Positions 15,487 to 22,971 of a DNA stretch of 64,000 nt are shown one piece after another. The DNA comes from Lachnospiraceae bacterium (GTDB lineage Bacteria > Bacillota > Clostridia > Lachnospirales > Lachnospiraceae). Numbering within the stretch: the first letter of the stretch is position 1; each line of letters begins with the position of its first letter. The translations under genes and the position numbers were made by a program. The notes under the pieces are model-generated. The model saw nothing but the letters and a program-made list of their open reading frames with translations, was not told the origin of the DNA and did no database searches. Where the stretch lies: contig JAFUFI010000006.1 in assembly GCA_017469945.1 (NCBI GenBank), positions 109,285 through 173,284 on the forward strand, written 5' to 3'.

Positions 15487-16215
15487 ATGGCATCGTATAT
15501 AACCCCACCGGAAATTCACGACATCTTGGAAAGATTTGCTAATACTACTATTGAAGCGATCCTTCATAAACCATATGTGAAGCTGGCTCTCAACAAATTA
15601 AGGTTTGTCCCCATCACTATGGGGCTCACTCATTTTCTGCTCCCGGATATGCCTATCGTTGACCTCATCCAGATGGGAATATGCATGGTAGAACAGATAA
15701 CAACCGGCAATGTTCTCGATGAAACCTCTTTTTATCGTATATTGGCAGCCAGAAATATCATTTTCTTGCTTAATAAGGCTTATGATTTCAATCCAAATGT
15801 AAGAGATTATTATGGCCTGACAATTAAACAGGTCTTAGATCCGGTAAAACAAGATGCTTTTGTCCGGAAAACTGATTATGCCAAGATACTTAAAAGACTC
15901 TCACTGTGTGAAACCAACACCATACATGATCTGGCCGGTACCATCCTGACACATCTTGAACCAATAACAGAGATGGCCAACCGAAAAAGTGAAGTATGTA
16001 TATTCAGCGACAATCAAAACGCCGAATCGGACATATTAGTCGCGTTTGAGCTTTATCACCTGTTCTTTTCTCTGTATTTCTCAAATGTACTTCCGGAAAG
16101 CTTTTCTGAAGAGGTTCTTAACGAAAAGTATCACACCCGCGAGTTCATCGACGACAATGAAAAACTATCTATTACGATAGTCCGTATCAATCCGGAAGGA
16201 GATGATGACACTTGA
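15487..16215 (+). CDS. Unknown protein of the ClpX-like operon (242 aa)
   Basis: A 242-residue protein, largely helical by composition, without recognised domain, signal peptide or membrane helix. The N-terminal half has regular hydrophobic repeats (ALNKLRFVPITMGLTHFLLP); the C-terminus is acidic (NPEGDDDT). It starts 15 bp after the AAA+ gene behind GAAAGGAAC and overlaps the next gene by 4 bp. Its place next to the unfoldase suggests an adaptor or substrate, which is only an inference from position. Confidence 0.7.
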   Translation: MASYITPPEIHDILERFANTTIEAILHKPYVKLALNKLRFVPITMGLTHFLLPDMPIVDLIQMGICMVEQITTGNVLDETSFYRILAARNIIFLLNKAYDFNPNVRDYYGLTIKQVLDPVKQDAFVRKTDYAKILKRLSLCETNTIHDLAGTILTHLEPITEMANRKSEVCIFSDNQNAESDILVAFELYHLFFSLYFSNVLPESFSEEVLNEKYHTREFIDDNEKLSITIVRINPEGDDDT

Positions 16216-16562
16216 AGATAAAATATAGCTTGGATTCTAACAGTTTACCCAAGAAGATAAGTATAATTCAGAGCCAAGATGAAGATATTACGTATCTTGC
16301 CGATATTTCAAAGCGATTACTCATCGAAAATCCGAGTTTGGATTTCGCAAGCGCCGCAAAGCTGGGATTAATGGATCAATACGATGACCTTCAGTATCAA
16401 AAGATGCTGACAGTAGCCAAACGTCTTAATCTGCTTTTTTATGATGAGGAAAAGAAGCGTCCCTTGCCCGAAATCGGTCTATTCGACCTTACCATCCGTC
16501 TCCTTTATGAATACCTTTTAAATCATCACGACGAAGCGAGCCGGACAATACCCTACTTTTAA
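16212..16562 (+). CDS. Unknown protein of the ClpX-like operon (116 aa)
   Basis: A 116-residue protein with no recognised domain; contains DISKRLLIENPSLDFASAAK and a Leu/Tyr-rich C-terminal helix (LTIRLLYEYLL). The start is the TTG at 16212, overlapping the previous stop (TTGA), with GGAAGGAG 9 bp upstream; no ATG or GTG fits. The overlap implies translational coupling and matched amounts with the 242-residue protein, so the two may form a complex. Confidence 0.65.
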   Translation: MKIKYSLDSNSLPKKISIIQSQDEDITYLADISKRLLIENPSLDFASAAKLGLMDQYDDLQYQKMLTVAKRLNLLFYDEEKKRPLPEIGLFDLTIRLLYEYLLNHHDEASRTIPYF

Positions 16563-16574
16563 GGAGGATTCATC

Positions 16575-16778
16575 ATGAATGAAAACAAAAAGGAAAAATC
16601 TATCAAAGAATGTGAACAGGACTTTAAGAATAAAGTATTTGGCGCCTTACAGCAGCGGATTCCTGAAGCGAAAAGAGACGAGGATGGACTTTTAGTCATA
16701 CCAGCGTCAGCGATAGAAAGAATTAGAAACCGCAGGCGAAAGTCAACTGACAATTCTGAAGTAGATAAAAAACAATAA
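16575..16778 (+). CDS. Small charged protein of the ClpX-like operon (67 aa)
   Basis: A 67-residue hydrophilic protein with Lys/Glu-rich ends (MNENKKEKSIKECEQDF; RIRNRRRKSTDN). AAGGAGG stands 7 bp before the ATG. It ends the operon, 6 bp before the bidirectional terminator. The size and charge fit a small adaptor, antitoxin or tagging partner, but no family is recognised. Confidence 0.65.
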   Translation: MNENKKEKSIKECEQDFKNKVFGALQQRIPEAKRDEDGLLVIPASAIERIRNRRRKSTDNSEVDKKQ

Positions 16779-16784
16779 TATGAA

Positions 16785-16832
16785 CAAAAAATTCCCCGTG
16801 CTCACATAAAATGGGCAGCGGGGAATTTTTTT
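16785..16832. terminator. Bidirectional terminator between converging genes
   Basis: AATTCCCCG-t-GC (16790-16801) pairs with GC-a-GCGGGGAATT, followed by TTTTTTT on the plus strand and by a T run on the minus strand. It separates the plus-strand ClpX-like operon from the minus-strand gene ending at 16833. Confidence 0.85.
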
Positions 16833-17771
16833 CTAACAGATATTATTATTGCCTCTGAAGGAATGTCCAATTGCAAAAGCCACTCCGATGATGCATTGCT
16901 CAAAATAATCCTTTTTAATGACATCAGAAAACATGTAATCCACATTAAGGATGCTCCTTTCATAAAACCTTTGGCATGTCCTCTTATATATGTCGCCGTC
17001 AAAGAAGCTTGAATGATCTATCCCTTTCCTTTTGAGATCACAAAGATAATCCTCATAGTTTTCAACCGTGAGATGGCCTTTTTCCCTTGCTGCCAGTAAC
17101 ATCTTAGCTACCCTTTCCTCCGAATACTGCGTTATACGTTTGTTTTTGCATAATTTGACGTCTGATATCTCTTTGCAATAAGCGCAGGTATACCCATATA
17201 AGTTTTCAACTTCAACTTTTATTTGATTTGAATACTCTGATATTATCTGATCCACATTAAAACACTTTTTCCTTTTAGGAATCTTATCTATGGCAGAACC
17301 GATTTGTTCTAATAAATCCATAATCACATTTACTGATTCAATGAAATCGGTAAAGCCTTCCGGACCGTTATTATTTTCCCCTATATCAAGCTTATATACA
17401 CCACTTTGATTCATAATCAGCTTTTCGTTAAGAGAATTGCAGCATTTCTCAGCTTCTAAAAGGCCTTGTGACTTGTGTTTAGCTTCAATATATTCACACG
17501 CCGATTCATATGACTGTTTTCCGGTAAACAAGTATTCTAAAGTCAGTTTAATCTGAGCCAGTTTCATCATAAAATCAAATGTACATTCTTGAATCTCTCT
17601 CTTTCTTTTCTTCAAATCTTTGGTGATGTCATCGTTTCGAATTCTCGATCCAGACTTTTTGCCATTTTTAATAAGAGTATCCATAGACGATGCAAACTCC
17701 CCAGAAACCATAAAATAGTATAGCGCGTATACAAGTGTTACAAGCTTCTCATACAATTCTAAATTACCCAT
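16833..17771 (-). CDS. Unknown helical protein with CxxC pair (312 aa)
   Basis: A 312-residue protein, predicted mostly helical, with two cysteines in YTCAYCKE and another in DVKLCKNK near residues 195-210, possibly a metal site. The N-terminal segment LVTLVYALYYFMVSGEF is hydrophobic but short of a clear membrane helix. ATG 17771 follows AAAGGAG by 7 bp; the frame extends upstream to 17843 through a terminator, so that start is rejected. The gene lies just after the structured RNA and may be reached by read-through. Confidence 0.65.
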   Translation of the reverse strand: MGNLELYEKLVTLVYALYYFMVSGEFASSMDTLIKNGKKSGSRIRNDDITKDLKKRKREIQECTFDFMMKLAQIKLTLEYLFTGKQSYESACEYIEAKHKSQGLLEAEKCCNSLNEKLIMNQSGVYKLDIGENNNGPEGFTDFIESVNVIMDLLEQIGSAIDKIPKRKKCFNVDQIISEYSNQIKVEVENLYGYTCAYCKEISDVKLCKNKRITQYSEERVAKMLLAAREKGHLTVENYEDYLCDLKRKGIDHSSFFDGDIYKRTCQRFYERSILNVDYMFSDVIKKDYFEQCIIGVAFAIGHSFRGNNNIC

Positions 17772-17810
17772 TATAAAGCTCCTTTCCAAACCAGAAACAA
17801 TAGTAACGAT

Positions 17811-17838
17811 TTGGCTTTTTTGAAAACAAAAAAGCCAA
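17811..17838. repeat. 12-bp perfect inverted repeat overlapping the RNA terminator
   Basis: TTGGCTTTTTTG (17811-17822) and CAAAAAAGCCAA (17827-17838) pair round a 4-base loop. On the minus strand the second arm is also the 3' arm and T run of the RNA terminator, so the two hairpins cannot form together. This could work as an antiterminator for the 312-residue protein gene. Confidence 0.6.
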
Positions 17839-18057
17839 CACATGTTGTTTGTGCTGGCTAAATGTCCTTACTATATTATGCCCAGCAAAACTACATATGC
17901 TGGAGCTTTTTCAGGGTAACAATTCCTGCGAGCAATCCCTCTACCTAGGAATAGTCTCCACTCATGAGGTATAATCCACATACCGCACCGCAAATAACAA
18001 ATGGTAGCTTTACGGAGCCCACGCCGGTACATGCCTGAGGATATGAATCTCATTCCT
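17826..18057 (-). ncRNA. Structured non-coding RNA, about 230 nt, family not identified
   Basis: A minus-strand unit with a promoter and terminator but no plausible coding frame with a ribosome binding site. Several local hairpins can be drawn: GAGG/CCTC near the 5' end, CCGTAAA/TTTGCGG, GGTAT/ATACC, GGAG enclosing ATTCCT/AGGAAT closed by CTCC, and CCAGCA/TGCTGG. The terminator pairs TGTG.TGGCT arms at 17833-17842 and 17850-17859 followed by TTTTTT. This density of stems argues for a functional RNA. I could not match it to RNase P, tmRNA, SRP RNA or a T-box; 6S or raiA-type RNAs are not excluded. A 60-codon open frame on the same strand lacks a ribosome binding site. Confidence 0.6.
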
Positions 18058-18064
18058 CGCTTAG

Positions 18065-18093
18065 AGAATACTATTATTTTTGAGAAAAAGCAA
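18065..18093 (-). promoter_or_regulatory. Promoter of the structured RNA
   Basis: On the minus strand TTGCTT (18093-18088) and TATTCT (18070-18065) are 17 bp apart, placing the start near 18057, immediately before the first stem. It lies between the rlmD stop and the RNA, so the RNA is probably transcribed independently. Confidence 0.5.
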
Positions 18094-18114
18094 GAGATAA
18101 CGTAGTTGCTTTAA

Positions 18115-20040
18115 CTAAATCATATTGAAATGCCTAAACGCTTCTATGATCATCTCTTCTTTTTCCGGAGTACAATTCGGAACTCTATGTCCTTCTGTTC
18201 CGACATTAAAGTTCTCACGCTTTTGGAAGCCACATTTGTCTTTCACCTGCGCGATATTTAAGTTTGTGACATGAACACCATATGTATTCTGGACGTATTC
18301 TGTAATCTCCCTATACGTAGCTTTCCCGCGCGTTGCATTGTGGTGATCAGGCTTATAATCGATGTAAATATACTCATCGACATCTTTCCAACCCAATAAG
18401 ACAACCGTCTCGACATGTACAGTATTTGGAAACATATCAACCGGTCGTACCTTGATCAGATTATAACCATTGGCAGTAAGGTACTTTAAATCTCTCGCCA
18501 GGGTGGCTGAGTCGCAGGAGACATAAACTATCCTCTCCGGAGACATGGAAACCATAGTTCGCAGACACTCCTCGTCGCAGCCCTTCCTCGGAGGATCCAC
18601 GACGATGACATCCGGGTGGCGCATATCCCCCGCTGAGCCTCCCACTTTTCCTTTAATATCGCCTGCACTCGCCCCTGCGCGATCGCTTCGGATTCCATCT
18701 CCCATTGAATAAAACTGGGGCAGTACTTCTTCCGCCTTTCCTACGAAGAACTTCGCGTTCTCAATTCCGTTACGACGAGCGTTGTCTCTGGCATCCTCAA
18801 TAGCCTGAGGTACCACCTCTACTCCGTAAATCTTTCCCGCGTTCCCCGCGAGGAAGAGAGAAATTGTTCCGATTCCGCAATACAGGTCCCAAACCGCCTC
18901 TTTGCCCGTAAGAGCTGCGTACTGAAGCGCAAGACTGTAGAGCTTCTCCGTCTGAAGAGGATTTACCTGATAAAAAGACTGTGGAGAAATGTGAAACTGA
19001 AGCTTCCTTCCTGTCACAGGGTATCCGGGCTTCGTCATATCTCTGACCTGGATGGTATCAGTAATATAAGGCTTACCCCAGATGCAGTACGTCTCTTTTC
19101 CGAGAATGACATTAGTATTCTCCGTATTGATATTTACTGATACGGAAGTCATACCATCTATCCCGGAAAGCGCGGCCAAAAGATCTCCCTGACCTTCGAT
19201 AAATTCCTTCTCCGTAATCCATCCCCTGCTGTCTGCGGCTTTATCTGCCATTTTATATCCGTCTGATATCTCTTGTTCTTTCCTGAATTTTTCTCTATCT
19301 CTCTGCGATATACCCTTATACCGATCCTGCTCGAAAGACTTTCCCTTTACCCTGTACGCATCCGCGCCTAACCGCCGGTTAATTACGATGCAAACCATCC
19401 TCTCCCCGGAATTAAATCCCTTCCTCAAAAGGATATGCCTTACAAGTCCCTCTCTCGTCTCCTCGTTATAGGGCTTAACATCATACTTTTCCATATGCGC
19501 AAGGATGATATCCAAAACATCTTTATCGCCCTTGGCTCCTATACAGCATTCGTCCCCCGCAATGATGGAGTGGGTGCGGCCCGCATAAAATCCCACGATA
19601 AGCTTTCCCTCTTTGTCGTATCCCACGGGATAAACCGCCTTGTTACGATAGTTCCAGGGCTCTTCCATCCCGACGATTTTCTCTGATATCCAGTCAAGGA
19701 GCTTGTCCTCAAATCCGCCGATGCGCTTAAGATTATTGCGTACCTTGTTTTGCTTATATTCCAACTGCTTTTTGTAGGAAAGCGCCTGTATCTGACAGCC
19801 GCCGCAACTTCGCGCTATATCGCATTTCGGAGAAACGCGAAAGGGAGAAGGTGTGATAACCTTCTCCAATCTCGCATAGGCATAGCTCTTTGTAGCCTTC
19901 ATTATCTTGGCGGATACCGTATCACCGATCACCGCGTCCTTGATAAAAAAGGTGTAGCCTTCGATATGTCCGATTCCTTCGCCGTCTACCCCGATATCCT
20001 CGATGGTGACTTCGATCATCTCATTTTTGCTGTAAGCCAT
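18115..20040 (-). CDS. rlmD: 23S rRNA (uracil-C5)-methyltransferase with C-terminal extension
   Basis: A 641-residue RumA-type enzyme that puts a methyl group on a uracil of 23S rRNA. An N-terminal TRAM domain (about 5-62) is followed by iron-sulfur cysteines C73, C79 and C82, the SAM domain (VWDLYCGIGTISLFLA), VVDPPRKGCD and the nucleophile C509 in YVSCDSATLARDL. It is much longer than the usual 400-460 residues. There is a hydrophilic insert of about 65 residues around 230-290, a Gly/Ala/Asp-rich linker near 450, and an extra domain after about 550 (YKPDHHNATRGKATYREITE) that I have seen appended to this enzyme in Clostridia. Whether it is RlmC- or RlmD-like in target is not decidable here. 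Confidence 0.9.
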   Translation of the reverse strand: MAYSKNEMIEVTIEDIGVDGEGIGHIEGYTFFIKDAVIGDTVSAKIMKATKSYAYARLEKVITPSPFRVSPKCDIARSCGGCQIQALSYKKQLEYKQNKVRNNLKRIGGFEDKLLDWISEKIVGMEEPWNYRNKAVYPVGYDKEGKLIVGFYAGRTHSIIAGDECCIGAKGDKDVLDIILAHMEKYDVKPYNEETREGLVRHILLRKGFNSGERMVCIVINRRLGADAYRVKGKSFEQDRYKGISQRDREKFRKEQEISDGYKMADKAADSRGWITEKEFIEGQGDLLAALSGIDGMTSVSVNINTENTNVILGKETYCIWGKPYITDTIQVRDMTKPGYPVTGRKLQFHISPQSFYQVNPLQTEKLYSLALQYAALTGKEAVWDLYCGIGTISLFLAGNAGKIYGVEVVPQAIEDARDNARRNGIENAKFFVGKAEEVLPQFYSMGDGIRSDRAGASAGDIKGKVGGSAGDMRHPDVIVVDPPRKGCDEECLRTMVSMSPERIVYVSCDSATLARDLKYLTANGYNLIKVRPVDMFPNTVHVETVVLLGWKDVDEYIYIDYKPDHHNATRGKATYREITEYVQNTYGVHVTNLNIAQVKDKCGFQKRENFNVGTEGHRVPNCTPEKEEMIIEAFRHFNMI

Positions 20041-20046
20041 ATGGTA

Positions 20047-22068
20047 TTATCCTTTTATGATTCTCTTGCTCGTAAAATATGTCAGGACAAAGTAGCCGCC
20101 GTATACAACAAGGATAACGGATGCTGTACTCATCAGCGAGTAGACGGTCTGTTTTGCGCCCATACTTTCAAGTATTACGCTCGCCGTCTTAAATCCGACA
20201 ACGGAGTGGATGCATGCAAGGAGCATCGGGAATATAAAGAACATTCCTATCTGTTTAAACAGCGCTCCGTTTATCATCTTTTCGTCAGTTCCGATCCTGC
20301 GAAGTACGTTATATCTCTTGATATTGTCCGCACTCTCCGAAAGTTCCTTAAGAGATAGAACCGCTGCGCTGGCGATGAGGAATATGATACCTACGTACAT
20401 ACTGATAAAGGTTACCATCGAAGCAAGTCCCGTGGATGCATCCTTAATTTCTTCCCTTGTCTTGTAAGTGATTGATGCGTCCCGATCCCAAAGAGCGTCA
20501 AGGATTGTTATAAGCTTTTCCTCCATCGCTGCCTTTTCGGTATCTGTAGCTTCCCTGTAATTTGCCAGTATTCGCTCATATACGCGCATATCCTCGCCCA
20601 GTACATCATCCGGTACGATATACGCTCCCTCTTCCGAAGGGGTTCCGATCATACTGACCATTCCGACAATACATTTATCGTATTTCGGGCTAAGTTCATG
20701 TCCGTTTACTATTATACTCTTTTTTTCCGACAAAAGCTTGTTTCTTACATCTATAGCGGGCTGGAAGTTACCGACGATAGCGTACTCTTCTCCCTCTAAG
20801 TCTATCTCTTTTTGTCCTAAAAGTTTTGCAATCTCATTATAATCTGATTCTTTTATAAGCATCAAGAGGTTCTCGTCACGGATAAAGAGATAATTCTTTT
20901 TTATTTCCTCAAGATAGTCTCCGCAGTATGCCTTTTCGGTAAGCCCTTCTTCGCAGTAAACGTAGTAGTCAACTATATCGGAGAAATTTTCTTTTCCGAA
21001 TCCATTTTCCGCAAGATCGGCAAGGATTTCCGAGTTTTCTTCTGTAGCCTCCCCGGAAACATCAATTCCCTTATAAAGATAAACGTCCGTCTTTAAAAGA
21101 TTCTTGATATTGCCGTTAAGAGACCTTGAAAGACTGAAAGCTGTTCCTAAAAGTACGATGGTCAAAAGGAGCATAAGGCAGATAACCGTCATAGATACGA
21201 CCATCGTATTTGCCTTGTAGGAAAACTGCCTTAGCGTAAAGCTGTTGAGCTTTTTGAAAAATACTCCCTTCATACCTCTGAAAAGCGTAAGCATCATTCC
21301 CGACAATGACCAGAAAATAAAGAATGTTGATACAGCCCCCATAAGAAGCACAAATCCTACCTGATTTACGTTATTCATCTTGAGGATGTGGATCATGCGG
21401 TAATATGCAAATCCAAGTATAGCAGCCGCGATCAAAAAGATTACAGCGCAGAGAACCGGATTTTTAAGGCTCATTCTCTCGCTCTTTTTATCCCCGTGAA
21501 GCAGGTCTATAAGCTTACATTTTCCTACTGAGATCGTGTTGAAAATTATAACAACAACATACATGATCCCGAAATAAATGCAGGACTTTACTGCAGCCTT
21601 TGGCGAAAATACAAATGTAAAACGGGTCATATCTGCCTCGAAAGAATTCGCTACCATCACGCTCATCAGCTGTGACACCGCTACTCCCAAAACAAGTCCG
21701 ATACCCAGGGAAATAGCGCCGATAAGGAGCGTTTCAAAAAAGAGCATTACGGACATTTTTCTCTTGCTCATACCAAGAGTTAAATATACGCCGAACTCCT
21801 TGTTTCTCCTCTTTATAAGGAATCTGCTGGCATATATGATAAGTCCGCCCAGTACGATAGCAACGAAAATACTTACCGTACTTAAAAACTGGTTCATCAG
21901 CTCTATGGTTTCGTAGGATCGCCTCGATACGCTAAGAGCTATTGTCTGGCTCTCGATGGCATTAAAAACGTAGAAGATGATAACGCCGATAACGAGAGTA
22001 AAGAAATAGATTGAATAATCCTTTATGCTTTTTCTGATATTTTTAATCGCAAGCTTAGAGAGCGTCAC
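20047..22068 (-). CDS. BceB-type ABC transporter permease (FtsX family)
   Basis: A 673-residue permease with ten predicted membrane helices and a large extracellular domain (about residues 310-540) between helices 7 and 8, the plan of bacitracin/antimicrobial-peptide detoxification and sensing permeases. GTG 22068 is taken as start because GGAGGTG stands 6 bp upstream; this overlaps the ATPase gene by 14 bp. The whole RR-HK-ATPase-permease set lies in order on one strand, so the pair probably senses and resists a cell-wall-active peptide and signals to the kinase upstream. Confidence 0.88.
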   Translation of the reverse strand: MTLSKLAIKNIRKSIKDYSIYFFTLVIGVIIFYVFNAIESQTIALSVSRRSYETIELMNQFLSTVSIFVAIVLGGLIIYASRFLIKRRNKEFGVYLTLGMSKRKMSVMLFFETLLIGAISLGIGLVLGVAVSQLMSVMVANSFEADMTRFTFVFSPKAAVKSCIYFGIMYVVVIIFNTISVGKCKLIDLLHGDKKSERMSLKNPVLCAVIFLIAAAILGFAYYRMIHILKMNNVNQVGFVLLMGAVSTFFIFWSLSGMMLTLFRGMKGVFFKKLNSFTLRQFSYKANTMVVSMTVICLMLLLTIVLLGTAFSLSRSLNGNIKNLLKTDVYLYKGIDVSGEATEENSEILADLAENGFGKENFSDIVDYYVYCEEGLTEKAYCGDYLEEIKKNYLFIRDENLLMLIKESDYNEIAKLLGQKEIDLEGEEYAIVGNFQPAIDVRNKLLSEKKSIIVNGHELSPKYDKCIVGMVSMIGTPSEEGAYIVPDDVLGEDMRVYERILANYREATDTEKAAMEEKLITILDALWDRDASITYKTREEIKDASTGLASMVTFISMYVGIIFLIASAAVLSLKELSESADNIKRYNVLRRIGTDEKMINGALFKQIGMFFIFPMLLACIHSVVGFKTASVILESMGAKQTVYSLMSTASVILVVYGGYFVLTYFTSKRIIKG

Positions 22069-22828
22069 TTTGATCACCTCCAAGCAATGAAACGATGCTT
22101 ATAATATCATCGAAAAATTCTTTTCTTGACTTATCACCTTTGGTTATCTCGTTGAATAGTTTTCCGTCCTTTATAAAGATTACTCTCTTTGCGTAAGATG
22201 CCGTAAATGCATCATGAGTAACCATCAGTATAGTTGCATTTATATCTTCGTTAAGATACTTAAAGCTCTCAAGGAGCATCTTTGCGGACTTTGAATCCAG
22301 CGCTCCGGTAGGCTCGTCGGCGAGGATAAGCTTTGGTTCTGTGATGATAGCCCTCGCAGCCGCTACTCGCTGTTTCTGACCTCCGCTCATCTGGTAGGGA
22401 TACTTTTTTAAGACCTCGTCTATTCCAAGGTTTTTAGCGATTCCATTAATCTTTGTCTCGATCAGATGAGGCTTAACTCCCTGTATCGAAAGGGCAAGAG
22501 CGATATTTTCGTAAGCTGTCATCGTATCAAGAAGGTTAAAATCCTGAAATACAAATCCGAGCTCTTCTCTTCTGAACTTGTTTAAAGCATTCCCCTTTAG
22601 CTTTGTGATGTCTTTTCCCCCGACGTAAATATGGCCCGAGGAGACTTTGTCGATAGTGGAGATACAGTTTAGGAGAGTTGTCTTACCGCTTCCGCTGGCT
22701 CCCATGATGGCTACGTACTCACCTTTTTCAACCGAAAAAGATATTCCGTTTAATGCCTTTGTCAGAGAAGATTTACTTCCGTAATACTTCTCTATGTTTT
22801 CAATCTTAAGTATTTCCGTATTTTCCAT
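22055..22828 (-). CDS. BceA-type ABC transporter ATPase
   Basis: A 257-residue ATPase with Walker A GASGSGKT (43-50), signature SGGQKQRVAAARA and Walker B LILADEPTGALDS, all intact. It belongs to the MacB/BceA group that drives FtsX-type permeases. AAAGGAG precedes ATG 22828. The leader carries a hairpin with a T run and, further up, a palindrome likely bound by the response regulator encoded at 24011. It is translationally coupled to the permease. Confidence 0.92.
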   Translation of the reverse strand: MENTEILKIENIEKYYGSKSSLTKALNGISFSVEKGEYVAIMGASGSGKTTLLNCISTIDKVSSGHIYVGGKDITKLKGNALNKFRREELGFVFQDFNLLDTMTAYENIALALSIQGVKPHLIETKINGIAKNLGIDEVLKKYPYQMSGGQKQRVAAARAIITEPKLILADEPTGALDSKSAKMLLESFKYLNEDINATILMVTHDAFTASYAKRVIFIKDGKLFNEITKGDKSRKEFFDDIISIVSLLGGDQSDAL

Positions 22829-22847
22829 TTTGTATCAAATCTCCTTT

Positions 22848-22903
22848 AAAAAATGGTTTATAGTCCGGCCAAAGAATCCTTTGACAGTACAAACTATAAA
22901 CCA
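22848..22903 (-). terminator. Attenuator-like hairpin before the ABC ATPase
   Basis: TGGTTTATAGT (22854-22864) and ACTATAAACCA (22893-22903) are perfect 11-bp arms round 28 bases. On the minus strand a TTTTTT run follows and leads directly into the ATPase ribosome binding site. It may terminate read-through from the kinase gene or act as an attenuator. Confidence 0.6.
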
Positions 22904-22939
22904 ATTTAAAAAGCGGGTCGTCTTTTTAATCTTACATAA

Positions 22940-22957
22940 CATTACAATTTTGTAATG
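22940..22957. promoter_or_regulatory. Palindrome CATTACAA-TT-TTGTAATG, likely response-regulator site
   Basis: Two perfect 8-bp arms with a 2-bp centre lie between the kinase stop and the ABC ATPase. OmpR-type regulators of Bce modules activate the transporter promoter from such a site. The downstream promoter has a TATAGT-like -10 but no good -35 box, which fits activation. The match to this regulator is inferred from position. Confidence 0.55.
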
Positions 22958-22971
22958 TTTGGAAATCTTCT

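Noticed and set aside
17871..18053. 60-codon minus-strand frame inside the structured RNA
   Set aside because: No ribosome binding site and dense stem-loops across the frame; RNA function explains the sequence better.
18115..18200. 3' end of rlmD as attachment site of the serine recombinase element
   Set aside because: rumA-type genes are known integration targets, but no direct repeat pair was found and the recombinase is 10 kb away.
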